Shown here: piece after piece, positions 17,706-25,124 of the stretch
Numbering within the stretch: position 1 is the first letter of the stretch
How the letters are laid out: the number at the start of each line of letters is the position of its first letter
Source of the DNA: Chitinophaga ginsengisoli
GTDB lineage: Bacteria; Bacteroidota; Bacteroidia; Chitinophagales; Chitinophagaceae
Length of the DNA stretch: 64,000 nucleotides
Direction: 5' to 3'
NCBI RefSeq assembly: GCF_003014595.1
Contig: NZ_PYGK01000003.1
Span: 62,001-126,000 of the forward strand
Notes under the pieces: model-generated
Database searches by the model: none
What the model was told of the DNA's origin: nothing
The model's input: the letters and a program-made list of their open reading frames with translations, nothing else
Made by a program: the position numbers and the translations under genes

Positions 17706-17885
17706 CTCGGTATCTGAATGCTTGAGGCTATTCCTGCCATTTTCAGGGGGCAAAAATAAGGGGAATTATGCAGAAACCTTCATTCGGAGCCGGGAAAGCG
17801 GCTGTCTGCCCGGAAGAACGTAACCCCTTCATTCCCATTTAAAAATCTTTTTTTCCACAGGCTCATACAGATAACTAAAAACGTA

Positions 17886-17893
17886 TATATTTG
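17886..17893 (+). promoter_or_regulatory. TATATTTG promoter element of the glycosyltransferase gene
   Basis: Matches TAnnTTTG and ends 8 nt before the ATG at 17902, predicting a very short leader. Confidence 0.55.
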
Positions 17894-17901
17894 TCGTTGC
17901 T

Positions 17902-19035
17902 ATGTTGTATAACTTGGGCTTATTAGCCTTTTACGCCTTTGCTACCGTTGCAGCCATACAAATATTGTATTACCTGTTTTTCTTTTCCCGGGTAGCTTTT
18001 TATCGCCGTACCTTCGAAAATGATATCGATCCCGATAGGGAATGCTCCGTTATCATCTGTGCGAAAGACGAGGAGCTGAACCTGCAGAAGAACCTGCCCT
18101 CGGTATTGTTACAGCGGTATCACGGCAAGAAGGAGCCGGCCTATGAGGTGATCGTGGTCAATGACAATTCTGAAGACGACACCAAGTATTACCTCCGCTC
18201 TATCGAACCCGGATATCCTCATTACCGCCATATCGAGATCAAACAGGCCGCCAAATTCATCCCCGGAAAAAAATTCCCGCTCTCCATGGGAATCAGAAGC
18301 GCCAAACACGAACACATACTGCTGACAGATGCCGACTGTAAACCGTCCAGCACCTATTGGCTGTCGCTGATGAGCCAGGGATTTACCGATGGCAAAGAGA
18401 TCGTACTGGGTTACAGCCCTTACGAGAAGAAACCAGGCCTGCTGAACAAAGTGATCCGTTATGAGACCTATTTCAGTGCTTTACAATACCTTTCTTTCGC
18501 CCTCAGCGGTGTTACTTATATGGGCGTAGGCCGTAACCTGGCCTATAAACGGGAGCTGTTCAACCGCCACAAAGGTTTTACAGCACACCATCATATTGCC
18601 TCCGGCGATGATGATCTGTTCGTCAATGCAGCTGCCAACCGTCACAACGTAGGGGTAGTTATTAACAAACAGGCGTTTACTTACTCAGAGCCAAAGACCA
18701 GCTGGAAGAAATGGTTCCAGCAGAAAACCAGGCACATGTCTACCGGCAAGCATTACCGCTTCGGCCATAAGCTCCTGCTGGGACTGTTCTCCCTGAGCCA
18801 CTTCTTATTCTATCCTTTCTTTTTTGCCAGCATCTTCTACGAACCACTCCGCTTGTATACACTGGCCATTCTGGGAGGAAAGCTGCTGCTGCAATCTGTG
18901 ATCTCATATATGGCCATGCGTAAACTGGACGAGGCTGATCTTTTCAAATACAGCCTGTTCATGGATTTTTTCATGTTCATTTATTACATCATCCTCACTC
19001 CTGCCCTGCTGTTCAAGTCAAAGAACAGGTGGTAA
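17902..19035 (+). CDS. Membrane-anchored family 2 glycosyltransferase
   Basis: A 377-residue GT-A type glycosyltransferase. Residues 7-29 are an N-terminal membrane helix. The catalytic domain starts at about 47 with SVIICAKDEELNLQKNLPSVL and has the nucleotide-sugar Asp segment VIVVNDNSEDDT, then LLTDADCKPS as the DxD-like metal motif, GVGRNLAYKRELF, and ASGDDDLFVN with the acceptor/base region. The QQKTRHMSTG segment corresponds to the (Q/R)xxRW-like motif of processive enzymes. Three hydrophobic helices follow at about 290-370. This layout suggests synthesis or transfer of an envelope glycan. The sugar is unknown. It is a single transcription unit with its own promoter and terminator. Confidence 0.85.
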   Translation: MLYNLGLLAFYAFATVAAIQILYYLFFFSRVAFYRRTFENDIDPDRECSVIICAKDEELNLQKNLPSVLLQRYHGKKEPAYEVIVVNDNSEDDTKYYLRSIEPGYPHYRHIEIKQAAKFIPGKKFPLSMGIRSAKHEHILLTDADCKPSSTYWLSLMSQGFTDGKEIVLGYSPYEKKPGLLNKVIRYETYFSALQYLSFALSGVTYMGVGRNLAYKRELFNRHKGFTAHHHIASGDDDLFVNAAANRHNVGVVINKQAFTYSEPKTSWKKWFQQKTRHMSTGKHYRFGHKLLLGLFSLSHFLFYPFFFASIFYEPLRLYTLAILGGKLLLQSVISYMAMRKLDEADLFKYSLFMDFFMFIYYIILTPALLFKSKNRW

Positions 19036-19056
19036 TCCGGATAAAAGATATACCAG

Positions 19057-19086
19057 CGGCTGTCTCAAAAGAGGCAGCCGTTTTTT
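19057..19086 (+). terminator. Terminator of the glycosyltransferase gene
   Basis: A 10-bp stem CGGCTGTCTC/GAGGCAGCCG (one mismatch) with a 4-nt AAAA loop, followed by TTTTTT. It lies 22 bp after the stop codon. Confidence 0.85.
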
Positions 19087-19103
19087 ATTGGTACATCCTT
19101 CGT

Positions 19104-19111
19104 TACATTTG
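19104..19111 (+). promoter_or_regulatory. TACATTTG promoter element of rsmG
   Basis: Matches TAnnTTTG and lies 27 nt before the ATG at 19139. It supports that start over the upstream in-frame alternative at 19088, which lies before the promoter. Confidence 0.6.
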
Positions 19112-19138
19112 CACCAATTTACAGACCATCACTACATC

Positions 19139-19762
19139 ATGGATATCGTACTCAAATACTTCTCAGACTTTACGGATACACAATTGGAGCAATTAAAGGC
19201 ATTGTCAGGTTTATACCAGGAATGGAATGAAAAGATCAATGTGATCTCCCGTAAAGACATTGATGCCCTGTACGAGAAACATGTGCTGCACTCCCTCAGT
19301 ATTGCGGCCATTGCCGACTTTCCGGCAGGTATGCAGGTACTCGACCTGGGAACAGGCGGCGGCTTCCCCGGCATTCCCCTGGCGATCTTCTTTCCGGAGG
19401 TAAAGTTCCACCTGGTGGATTCCATCGGCAAAAAGATCAAAGTGGTACAGGGCGTATCCGAAGCACTGGGCCTGAAAAACGTGACCTCCGCCCACACCCG
19501 GGTAGAAGATATTAAAGACCGTAAGTTCGATATTGTGGTATCCCGTGCGGTAGCGCCCTTAAAAGATCTCTGGCGCTGGAGTAAGCCGGTTTTAAAGAAA
19601 GCCTCCGCTCATGAGCAGCAGCCCGGACTGATCTGTCTGAAAGGCGGTGATCTGACCGAGGAAATAGCAGATAGCGGCGTGCGTCCCCGCCTGACGGAAC
19701 TCTATAAACTATTCCCCGAAGAATTTTTCCAGGAAAAATATATTGTTGTCGTGAATAAATAA
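19139..19762 (+). CDS. rsmG: 16S rRNA (guanine-527-N7)-methyltransferase
   Basis: Methylates G527 of 16S rRNA using SAM (cytoplasm, 30S subunit). The 207-residue protein has the RsmG signatures: YQEWNEKINVISRKD near residues 28-42, EKHVLHSLSIA, the SAM motif VLDLGTGGGFPGIPLAIFFP, and FDIVVSRAVAPL. The start at 19139 gives the normal family N-terminus and lies after a TACATTTG promoter element. It is separated from the preceding gene by a terminator. Loss of RsmG homologues gives low-level streptomycin resistance in other bacteria; nothing here suggests loss. Confidence 0.95.
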   Translation: MDIVLKYFSDFTDTQLEQLKALSGLYQEWNEKINVISRKDIDALYEKHVLHSLSIAAIADFPAGMQVLDLGTGGGFPGIPLAIFFPEVKFHLVDSIGKKIKVVQGVSEALGLKNVTSAHTRVEDIKDRKFDIVVSRAVAPLKDLWRWSKPVLKKASAHEQQPGLICLKGGDLTEEIADSGVRPRLTELYKLFPEEFFQEKYIVVVNK

Positions 19763-19860
19763 CTGAAAATCAACATCTGTCTCAAAATAGGCCCGGAAAT
19801 ATTATAAAAATTGCGTAAACTGTAAAATATCCATCCTGTTTTTTCGTCTCCCTTAGTAAG

Positions 19861-20454
19861 ATGAAAGAATTGCTCCTTAAACAAACGCCTCTGGCTATGG
19901 CTGCAGAACAAAATGAGCGCATCCAGGAAACGGTGCGGCAGGAGCGCAAGCGCTTACTTCATTTTATCCGGAAACGGGTAAATAACGTAGCTGATGCGGA
20001 AGATATATTACAGGACGTTTTTTACCAGTTTACAGAATATTCCCGCGTGGGTAGTCAGATAGACTCTATTACCGCCTGGCTGTTCACTGTAACCCGTAAT
20101 AAAATCACCGACTGGTTCCGTAAGAAACGTGAATCCACCTTCAGCGAGCATACCCGCGAACAAGACGGAGAAGAAACCCTGTTCCTTTCAGAAATGATAG
20201 CTGACCCGGGTGCGCTAAGTGATGCGCCCATGACCCGTAAAGTAATAGCCGAGTCTATTATGGAAGCTATTGATGAATTGCCCGAGGATCAGCGCAACGT
20301 GTTTCTGCAACATGAAATAGAAGGTAAGTCCTTTAAGGAGATGTCTGCCGAAACGGGTATATCCGTCAATACCTTATTATCCAGAAAAAGATATGCAGTG
20401 CTGTACTTACGTGAACGGCTGGCGGAACTGTACAAAGAACTTTTAAAAGATTAA
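19861..20454 (+). CDS. RNA polymerase sigma factor, ECF (sigma-70 family)
   Basis: A 197-residue alternative sigma factor. Region 2 covers about residues 30-95: HFIRKRVNNVADAEDILQDVF, then SITAWLFTVTRNKITDWFRKK, which binds core polymerase and the -10 element. Region 4 covers about 135-195: ELPEDQRNVFLQHEIEGKSF followed by the helix-turn-helix EMSAETGISVNTLLSRKRYA. The start could be 19861 or the internal Met at residue 13. Two small genes follow on the same strand with short gaps, a membrane protein and a ferredoxin-fold-like protein. No FecR or zinc-finger anti-sigma gene is present, so the small membrane protein is the best candidate for a regulator. Confidence 0.92.
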   Translation: MKELLLKQTPLAMAAEQNERIQETVRQERKRLLHFIRKRVNNVADAEDILQDVFYQFTEYSRVGSQIDSITAWLFTVTRNKITDWFRKKRESTFSEHTREQDGEETLFLSEMIADPGALSDAPMTRKVIAESIMEAIDELPEDQRNVFLQHEIEGKSFKEMSAETGISVNTLLSRKRYAVLYLRERLAELYKELLKD

Positions 20455-20464
20455 AACATTATAT

Positions 20465-20860
20465 ATGAAACGTCGAACTCCGAAGATTGTGCATGTTCTC
20501 AAGTTTTTAGTACTTGGTGCCCTCTTCATTTGTTTCATTGGCTTCTCCGTACAACTGCTCTGGAACTGCCTGATACCAGACCTTTTCCACGGTCCGATCA
20601 TTACCTTCTGGCAGGCCATCGGCCTATGCCTGCTCGGTAAGTTGCTCTTCGGATGGCATGGTAACGGTGGCGGTCCCTGGGGTATGCGCGCCAAAAACCA
20701 ATGGCGCAGGAAAATGATGGAGAGAATGGAGCATATGTCAGACGAAGAAAGAGAGAAACTACGCGACAAACTGCGTCGCTGTGGTATGCCGAACCGCTGG
20801 GGAAACGAAGGCTTTTTCAACGAACCAAAAGATCAACAGAAAACAGAAACAAATCTCTAA
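20465..20860 (+). CDS. Small membrane protein in the ECF sigma operon
   Basis: A 131-residue protein not recognised as a known family. Residues about 11-33 (VLKFLVLGALFICFIGFSV and onward) and 42-60 (TFWQAIGLCLLGKLLFGWHG) are two membrane helices. The remaining C-terminal half is charged and helical: WRRKMMERMEHMSDEEREKL, then RDKLRRCGMPNRWG. It starts 10 bp after the sigma factor stop, so it is co-transcribed. The two-helix anchor with a soluble charged tail could bind and hold the sigma factor at the membrane, but this is inference from context only. Confidence 0.7.
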   Translation: MKRRTPKIVHVLKFLVLGALFICFIGFSVQLLWNCLIPDLFHGPIITFWQAIGLCLLGKLLFGWHGNGGGPWGMRAKNQWRRKMMERMEHMSDEEREKLRDKLRRCGMPNRWGNEGFFNEPKDQQKTETNL

Positions 20861-20898
20861 TGCAACGCTTAGCTGTAAACTACTTAACACCATTTGCC

Positions 20899-21108
20899 AT
20901 GATAGGTATATTCAAAACCAATATAGCTACAAAGGAAGACAGGCAAAATATACTGCAGGCTATCCGTAACAGATTTGAAGTAGGTCATTGCCACGTTGAC
21001 CTCGAAGACTGCGATAAAGTGTTACGCATCACGGAAATGAAAGTGCAGGAAGATGATATGATAGCATTTGTGAAGAAACAGGGGTTTTATTGTGATGTGC
21101 TGGAATAG
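20899..21108 (+). CDS. Small protein with heavy-metal-associated-like (ferredoxin-type) fold
   Basis: A 69-residue protein with the order strand-helix-strand-strand-helix-strand: IGIFKTNI, KEDRQNILQAIRNRF, HVDLEDCDKVLRITEM, DDMIAFVKKQGF, YCDVLE. This is the layout of HMA domains, but the metal-binding CxxC is absent. An alternative ATG at 20860 overlaps the stop of the preceding gene (TAATG) and would add 13 residues. The shorter start was preferred because the conserved-looking fold begins there. Third gene of the ECF sigma unit and followed by a terminator. Function unknown; a protein-interaction or sensing role is possible. Confidence 0.7.
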   Translation: MIGIFKTNIATKEDRQNILQAIRNRFEVGHCHVDLEDCDKVLRITEMKVQEDDMIAFVKKQGFYCDVLE

Positions 21109-21144
21109 TAAGCCGTTTTTTAGATAGATAGACTATTGTCATAG

Positions 21145-21176
21145 AAAGGCTGTTCCTGATGGAACGGCCTTTTTAA
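21145..21176 (+). terminator. Terminator of the ECF sigma operon
   Basis: A 12-bp stem AAAGGCTGTTCC/GGAACGGCCTTT with a TGAT loop, followed by TT and A-rich DNA. It lies 36 bp after the last stop and faces the terminator of the convergent peptidase gene. Confidence 0.85.
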
Positions 21177-21213
21177 TAAAAAACAGGTTGCCTTCTTTCA
21201 AAAGCAACCTGTT
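21176..21213 (-). terminator. Terminator of the M1 peptidase gene
   Basis: A perfect 10-bp stem (21182-21191 AACAGGTTGC with 21204-21213) followed by TTTTTTATT on the minus strand, 22 bp beyond the peptidase stop. Confidence 0.85.
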
Positions 21214-21235
21214 CTCATCAGCAATTATTTTACTA

Positions 21236-23122
21236 CTATCTCTTCATCAGATTATTCCTCCTGTCCGTATCCGCCATTCTTTCACTCGGATCAATCTCGA
21301 TCTCCGCAATCTCGCTCAATGGCATATTTACTTCCACATCATAAGTTCTGTTAGTCCAGGGCCAGTAGTCATGTACTACACGAGGGGTACTGCTGTCTTC
21401 ACTAGGTTTGGAACCAAACATTAAAGACATCGGTACATAATGCATTACTTTCTTACCATCCTTGCCGGTGATCAGCAGATCAATCGGCATAGGCATATAA
21501 TCGATGCGGCGCAGTCTTACAATTGTCTTTCCATTGTTCTCGAATGCACTGTCGATACCGTAATCAATATGTTTGGTTGTATATACAAAGTATTGTTTGT
21601 ACCAATCCAGCTGCAGACCGCTTTCCTTCTCCATTACACGGATGAAGTCATTGACATTGGGATGTTTAAAACGCCATTCCCAATAGTATCTTAAAAGTCC
21701 TCTGTCGCGTGCGGAAGCACCGATGATATAACCCAGCTGTTCCAGGAATACAGCGCCTTTTGAATAGGCAGACAGGCTGTAACCATAGTTGCTGTTATAG
21801 TGATCGGAATGCGTGCTTAAAGGCTCTTCATAACCGCTTTTTACCAATGCAAAATAACCGTTGTAGGAGCCTGTCTGAGGAGAAGGCGCTCTCAGGGAAT
21901 CCAGTGTATGGTATACAACATTGTTTTCCGCGAAGGTAGTGAACCCTTCATCCATCCATGGATAGAGGCTTTCATTTGTACCCAACATACCCTGGTACCA
22001 GGTATGCATCCATTCATGTGCAGCCAGGCCGTATAAGCCTTCTATTTTGCCGTTACCCATAATGAGGGTCGCCATTGGATATTCCATACCGCCGTCTCCT
22101 CCCTGGATGAAGGAATAGCTCTTGTAAGGATAAGGACCATAATGCGCTTTGATATACTTATAGGCATCAGGGATCATTTTGGCTAATTGTGGCCAGGTAT
22201 CCTTAGTGGTCTCATTCTCTATATAGAAGAAGTGCGCAGTAAAACCATCCACCTGCTGTGTGATGTGTTTGTAATCAGGATCAGCCGCCCAAACGAAGTC
22301 GTGTACGTTAGGTGCTACAAAATGCCAGCTCAGTTTATTGCCTGCCGGACGCAGTACTTTGCTGCCGGTCATTTCATATCCATACCCGATCTGATTAGGA
22401 TTCTGCAGATATCCGGTAGCTGCCACGACAAACTTTTTATCGATAGCGATCTTCACATCGTAATCACCCCATACGCCATAGAATTCGCGGGCGATATACG
22501 GTGTAGGATGCCATCCTTCGTAGTCATATTCACACATCTTCGGATACCATTGTGCCATGGAGTAATCCACACCTTCGGAGTTGTTCCGGCCGCTGCGGCG
22601 GATCTGTACCGGTACCTGCGCTTCAAACTCCATATCAAATGTAGTGGTGGTATGAGGCAGGATGGGCTTAGCTAAAGGCACTTCAAGAATGGTACCGATG
22701 ACGTTATATTCCTGGTTTGCGCCATCTCTTTTCAGGGAGAGTATTTTCTGATAACCGATCTGGTCGGGCTGCAGTTTTGAAATGCGGTCGGTCACACGGC
22801 CATCCCAGTCACGTCTTTCATTACCGTTCTTATCTCGGAATAACACTGTCTGGCCCAGTTCGCGGCTGCGAACGTCCATCATACTGTTAGGCTGGAACGC
22901 ATTCCAGTAGAGGTGATAAAATACCTTAAAAAGTGTGTCAGGAGAGTTGTTGGTATATTGTAGTTTCTGCTTGCCGCTGAAACGGTGAGTAGCGACATCC
23001 ATATCGATGTCCATTACATACTTTACTCTCTGCTGCCAGCGGTCAGACTGCGCCTGTGTACTATGCCAGCCGGCGATGAGCAGACATGCCAGCAGGCTTT
23101 TTTTTATGCTCGGTTGCTTCAT
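21236..23122 (-). CDS. Secreted M1 family zinc metallopeptidase
   Basis: A 628-residue aminopeptidase-type enzyme. Residues 1-24 form a signal peptide ending HSTQAQ, so it acts in the periplasm or outside. The M1 exopeptidase motif is GGDGGMEYP at 341-349. The zinc site is HEWMH (H369, E370, H373) with the third ligand E392 in WMDEGFTTFAEN, exactly the HExxH-x18-E spacing. The N-terminal part, about 25-250, is the saddle-like beta domain. It is a single unit with its own terminator. The lack of the second catalytic-Tyr context prevents a firm substrate call. Confidence 0.9.
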   Translation of the reverse strand: MKQPSIKKSLLACLLIAGWHSTQAQSDRWQQRVKYVMDIDMDVATHRFSGKQKLQYTNNSPDTLFKVFYHLYWNAFQPNSMMDVRSRELGQTVLFRDKNGNERRDWDGRVTDRISKLQPDQIGYQKILSLKRDGANQEYNVIGTILEVPLAKPILPHTTTTFDMEFEAQVPVQIRRSGRNNSEGVDYSMAQWYPKMCEYDYEGWHPTPYIAREFYGVWGDYDVKIAIDKKFVVAATGYLQNPNQIGYGYEMTGSKVLRPAGNKLSWHFVAPNVHDFVWAADPDYKHITQQVDGFTAHFFYIENETTKDTWPQLAKMIPDAYKYIKAHYGPYPYKSYSFIQGGDGGMEYPMATLIMGNGKIEGLYGLAAHEWMHTWYQGMLGTNESLYPWMDEGFTTFAENNVVYHTLDSLRAPSPQTGSYNGYFALVKSGYEEPLSTHSDHYNSNYGYSLSAYSKGAVFLEQLGYIIGASARDRGLLRYYWEWRFKHPNVNDFIRVMEKESGLQLDWYKQYFVYTTKHIDYGIDSAFENNGKTIVRLRRIDYMPMPIDLLITGKDGKKVMHYVPMSLMFGSKPSEDSSTPRVVHDYWPWTNRTYDVEVNMPLSEIAEIEIDPSERMADTDRRNNLMKR

Positions 23123-23195
23123 CCTAAATTCTGAATTTGAGTTACGTTAAGCTTAGTTTATGCTGATCTTGTTTACGTTACCGAACAAGCGGGTT

Positions 23196-23864
23196 TTATG
23201 ACTTACCCTCTACAATAAGGACGATTTCCCCCTTTACTCCTTTTTCGTTGAAATAATCATGTACTTCCTGTAAGGTACCTCTTTTATTTTCTTCAAACAT
23301 TTTGGTCAGTTCCCGGCTAACGCAGCATTGGCGGTCTGCCCCGAAGTATTCGATCAGATCGGCCAGTGTTCTGACCAGCCGTTGAGGAGATTCATAAAAT
23401 ACCAGTGTACGCTCGTCCGTAGCCAGTTGGGTAAACAGCGTATGCCGTCCTTTTTTCAGGGGCGGAAATCCTTCAAAGGCAAAACGGTTCATCGGAATAC
23501 CGCTGTTGACCAGTGCCGGTACAAAGGCAGTAGCACCTGGCAGGCATTCTACGGGCACGCCTGCCCTGTTACATTCACGTACCAGGAGAAATCCCGGATC
23601 GGAAACCCCGGGCGTACCTGCATCGGTGATGAGGGCCATGGTCTTACCAGCCTGCAACTGCTGTACAAGGTGTTGCAGTATTTTATGTTCATTATGCTGA
23701 TGGTAGGGAGTGATGGGCTTATTGATGTTGTAGTGCTTCAATAACACCCCGGAGGTGCGGGTATCTTCCGCCAGCACCAGGTCCGCTTCTTCAAGTACTT
23801 TGACTGCGCGGTAGGTGATATCGGCCAGATTGCCTATGGGAGAAGGAACAAGATATAACTTCAT
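23196..23864 (-). CDS. rsmI: 16S rRNA (cytidine-1402-2'-O)-methyltransferase
   Basis: Adds the 2'-O-methyl group to C1402 of 16S rRNA. The 222-residue protein has the tetrapyrrole-methylase-like fold signatures LYLVPSPIGNLADITYRAVK at the N-terminus, LAEDTRTSGVLLKHYNI, LITDAGTPGVSDPGFLLVRE, PVECLPGATAFVPALVNSG and RTLVFYESPQRL. The family's usual length is about 230-290, so this is a short form lacking the C-terminal extension. It lies between the M1 peptidase and purS, all on the minus strand. Confidence 0.94.
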   Translation of the reverse strand: MKLYLVPSPIGNLADITYRAVKVLEEADLVLAEDTRTSGVLLKHYNINKPITPYHQHNEHKILQHLVQQLQAGKTMALITDAGTPGVSDPGFLLVRECNRAGVPVECLPGATAFVPALVNSGIPMNRFAFEGFPPLKKGRHTLFTQLATDERTLVFYESPQRLVRTLADLIEYFGADRQCCVSRELTKMFEENKRGTLQEVHDYFNEKGVKGEIVLIVEGKS

Positions 23865-23865
23865 A

Positions 23866-23963
23866 CAATTACGGATTACAAATTACGAATTACGAATGAC
23901 ATGCAGCGATGATCATAGATGCTACGGGCTCATTCCTAATTCGACATTCGTAATCCGTAATTG
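23866..23963. repeat. ATTACGAATTACGAA-type intergenic inverted repeat
   Basis: The left arm, 23866-23898, contains CAATTACGGATTAC followed by a threefold ATTACGAA-like repeat ending GAATG. The right arm, 23945-23963, reads CATTCGTAATCCGTAATTG, its complement apart from the repeat expansion. A run of T follows on the plus strand. Frequent short intergenic repeats of this type, reading ITNYELR when translated, are familiar to me from Bacteroidota genomes. It fills the whole gap between purS and rsmI. Confidence 0.7.
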
Positions 23964-23972
23964 CTGTTTTTT

Positions 23973-24218
23973 TTACTGGATGCTTACTTCAAAAGATTCC
24001 ATTACCTGGTTAGCCAGCAGTTTCTGACAGGCTACTTCAGCCAGTTGTTTAGCTTCTTCTTTGGTAGCAGCATCTATCTGCAAGGTAATATGTTTGCCAA
24101 TCCTTACGTCGTGTACATTGTTGATGCCCAGGTTCTTTAAACCACTCATTACCGCCTTACCCTGAGGGTCCAGTAATTCTTTCAGCGGCATCACATTAAT
24201 ATGTGCAGTAAACGTCAT
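23973..24218 (-). CDS. purS: Phosphoribosylformylglycinamidine synthase subunit PurS
   Basis: An 81-residue small subunit that joins PurQ and PurL in step four of purine synthesis and channels ammonia between them. The sequence fits: FTAHINVMPLKELLDPQGKA, VMSGLKNLGINNVHDVRIGK, then LQIDAATKEEAKQLAEVACQ and a final strand. purQ and purL are not adjacent, which is unusual compared with the standard purSQL operon. It starts with ATG, 18 nt after a TAGGTTTG promoter element, so it is expressed on its own. Confidence 0.9.
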   Translation of the reverse strand: MTFTAHINVMPLKELLDPQGKAVMSGLKNLGINNVHDVRIGKHITLQIDAATKEEAKQLAEVACQKLLANQVMESFEVSIQ

Positions 24219-24236
24219 TTTTTAAAAATTTTGACG

Positions 24237-24244
24237 CAAACCTA
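24237..24244 (-). promoter_or_regulatory. TAGGTTTG promoter element of purS
   Basis: Minus-strand TAGGTTTG, followed by CG, matches TAnnTTTG and ends 18 nt before the purS ATG. It lies in the gap after the pssA stop, indicating independent transcription. Confidence 0.6.
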
Positions 24245-24266
24245 AGATTTAAATCGCAAAAAACAA

Positions 24267-25040
24267 CTACTTAACGGCATTACCGGTAGAAGGTTTTGAC
24301 ACAATAGACAGCAGAACGTAGCAGATAAAGACAAAAGGTACGGTAGCAAATTTCAGCACAGGAATGCCTGCTACCGACAATGCCACCAGCAATAAACGAG
24401 CCCAGTTAGGCTTGAGCTGCAGGCTTTTAAACTTCAGGCTAAGCATAGGTATTTCTGCTACCATCAGGTAACATAAAAGGGCTATGATAGTATACAGCAC
24501 CCATATATTCTGCAGCCAGTGGGCCAGGTTGAACGGATTGTACAATATGATCAGCGGGAAAGACGCTACCAGCAATCCTACTGCAGGTGTGGGAATACCA
24601 ATAAAATTCTCCGACTGCCGGGTGTCCAGGTTGAACTTAGCCAGCCTGTAAGCGGCAAAACAGGGCACCAGCAAGGCTGGCGCAAGGTTTATATAAGAAA
24701 CGTCGAATACATCCGGCATACGCATATAAGCGCTGCGCAACAGGCGGAATAACATCAGGCCCGGTACCAGCCCAAAGCTGATCACATCTGCCAGGGAATC
24801 CAGCTCTCGGCCGAAGGGCGACTGTAATTTGAGCCATCTCGCTGCCAGTCCGTCGGTAAAATCAAACAAAGCGGCCAGCACCACCATGGCAGACGCCCAA
24901 TACACAGGCTCCGGGTTGGTGATAGTATACTCTACGCCGTTGAACTCCGCAATATACTGCGGAGCATGCAGGATATAAATAACGGCCAGGGCGCCGCAAA
25001 AAAGGTTGCTGAGCGTAAGGATGTTAGGTAGTTGCTTCAT
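24267..25040 (-). CDS. pssA: CDP-diacylglycerol--serine O-phosphatidyltransferase
   Basis: Integral membrane enzyme making phosphatidylserine from CDP-diacylglycerol and serine, the precursor of phosphatidylethanolamine. The 257-residue protein has the CDP-alcohol phosphotransferase motif DGLAARWLKLQSPFGRELDS, completed by LADVISFG (DG-x2-AR-x8-G-x3-D-x3-D), at about residues 63-85. The N-terminus KQLPNILTLSNLFCGALAVI is typical of the PssA branch. Several membrane helices follow to the C-terminus. The decarboxylase gene psd is not seen nearby. Start ATG. Confidence 0.92.
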   Translation of the reverse strand: MKQLPNILTLSNLFCGALAVIYILHAPQYIAEFNGVEYTITNPEPVYWASAMVVLAALFDFTDGLAARWLKLQSPFGRELDSLADVISFGLVPGLMLFRLLRSAYMRMPDVFDVSYINLAPALLVPCFAAYRLAKFNLDTRQSENFIGIPTPAVGLLVASFPLIILYNPFNLAHWLQNIWVLYTIIALLCYLMVAEIPMLSLKFKSLQLKPNWARLLLVALSVAGIPVLKFATVPFVFICYVLLSIVSKPSTGNAVK

Positions 25041-25052
25041 TTGTATTCAAGC

Positions 25053-25087
25053 CGATCGCCTATGGAAATTAGATCCATAGACGATCG
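25053..25087. repeat. Hairpin between pssA and the aminopeptidase gene
   Basis: CGATCG-C-CTATGG (25053-25065) pairs with CCATAG-A-CGATCG (25075-25087), 12 of 13 bp, with a 9-nt loop. There is no T run on the minus side, so it may be a processing or Rho-assisted end rather than a classical terminator. Confidence 0.6.
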
Positions 25088-25124
25088 CACATTTTTAGCA
25101 TTAAATATTTAGTAAATATATACA

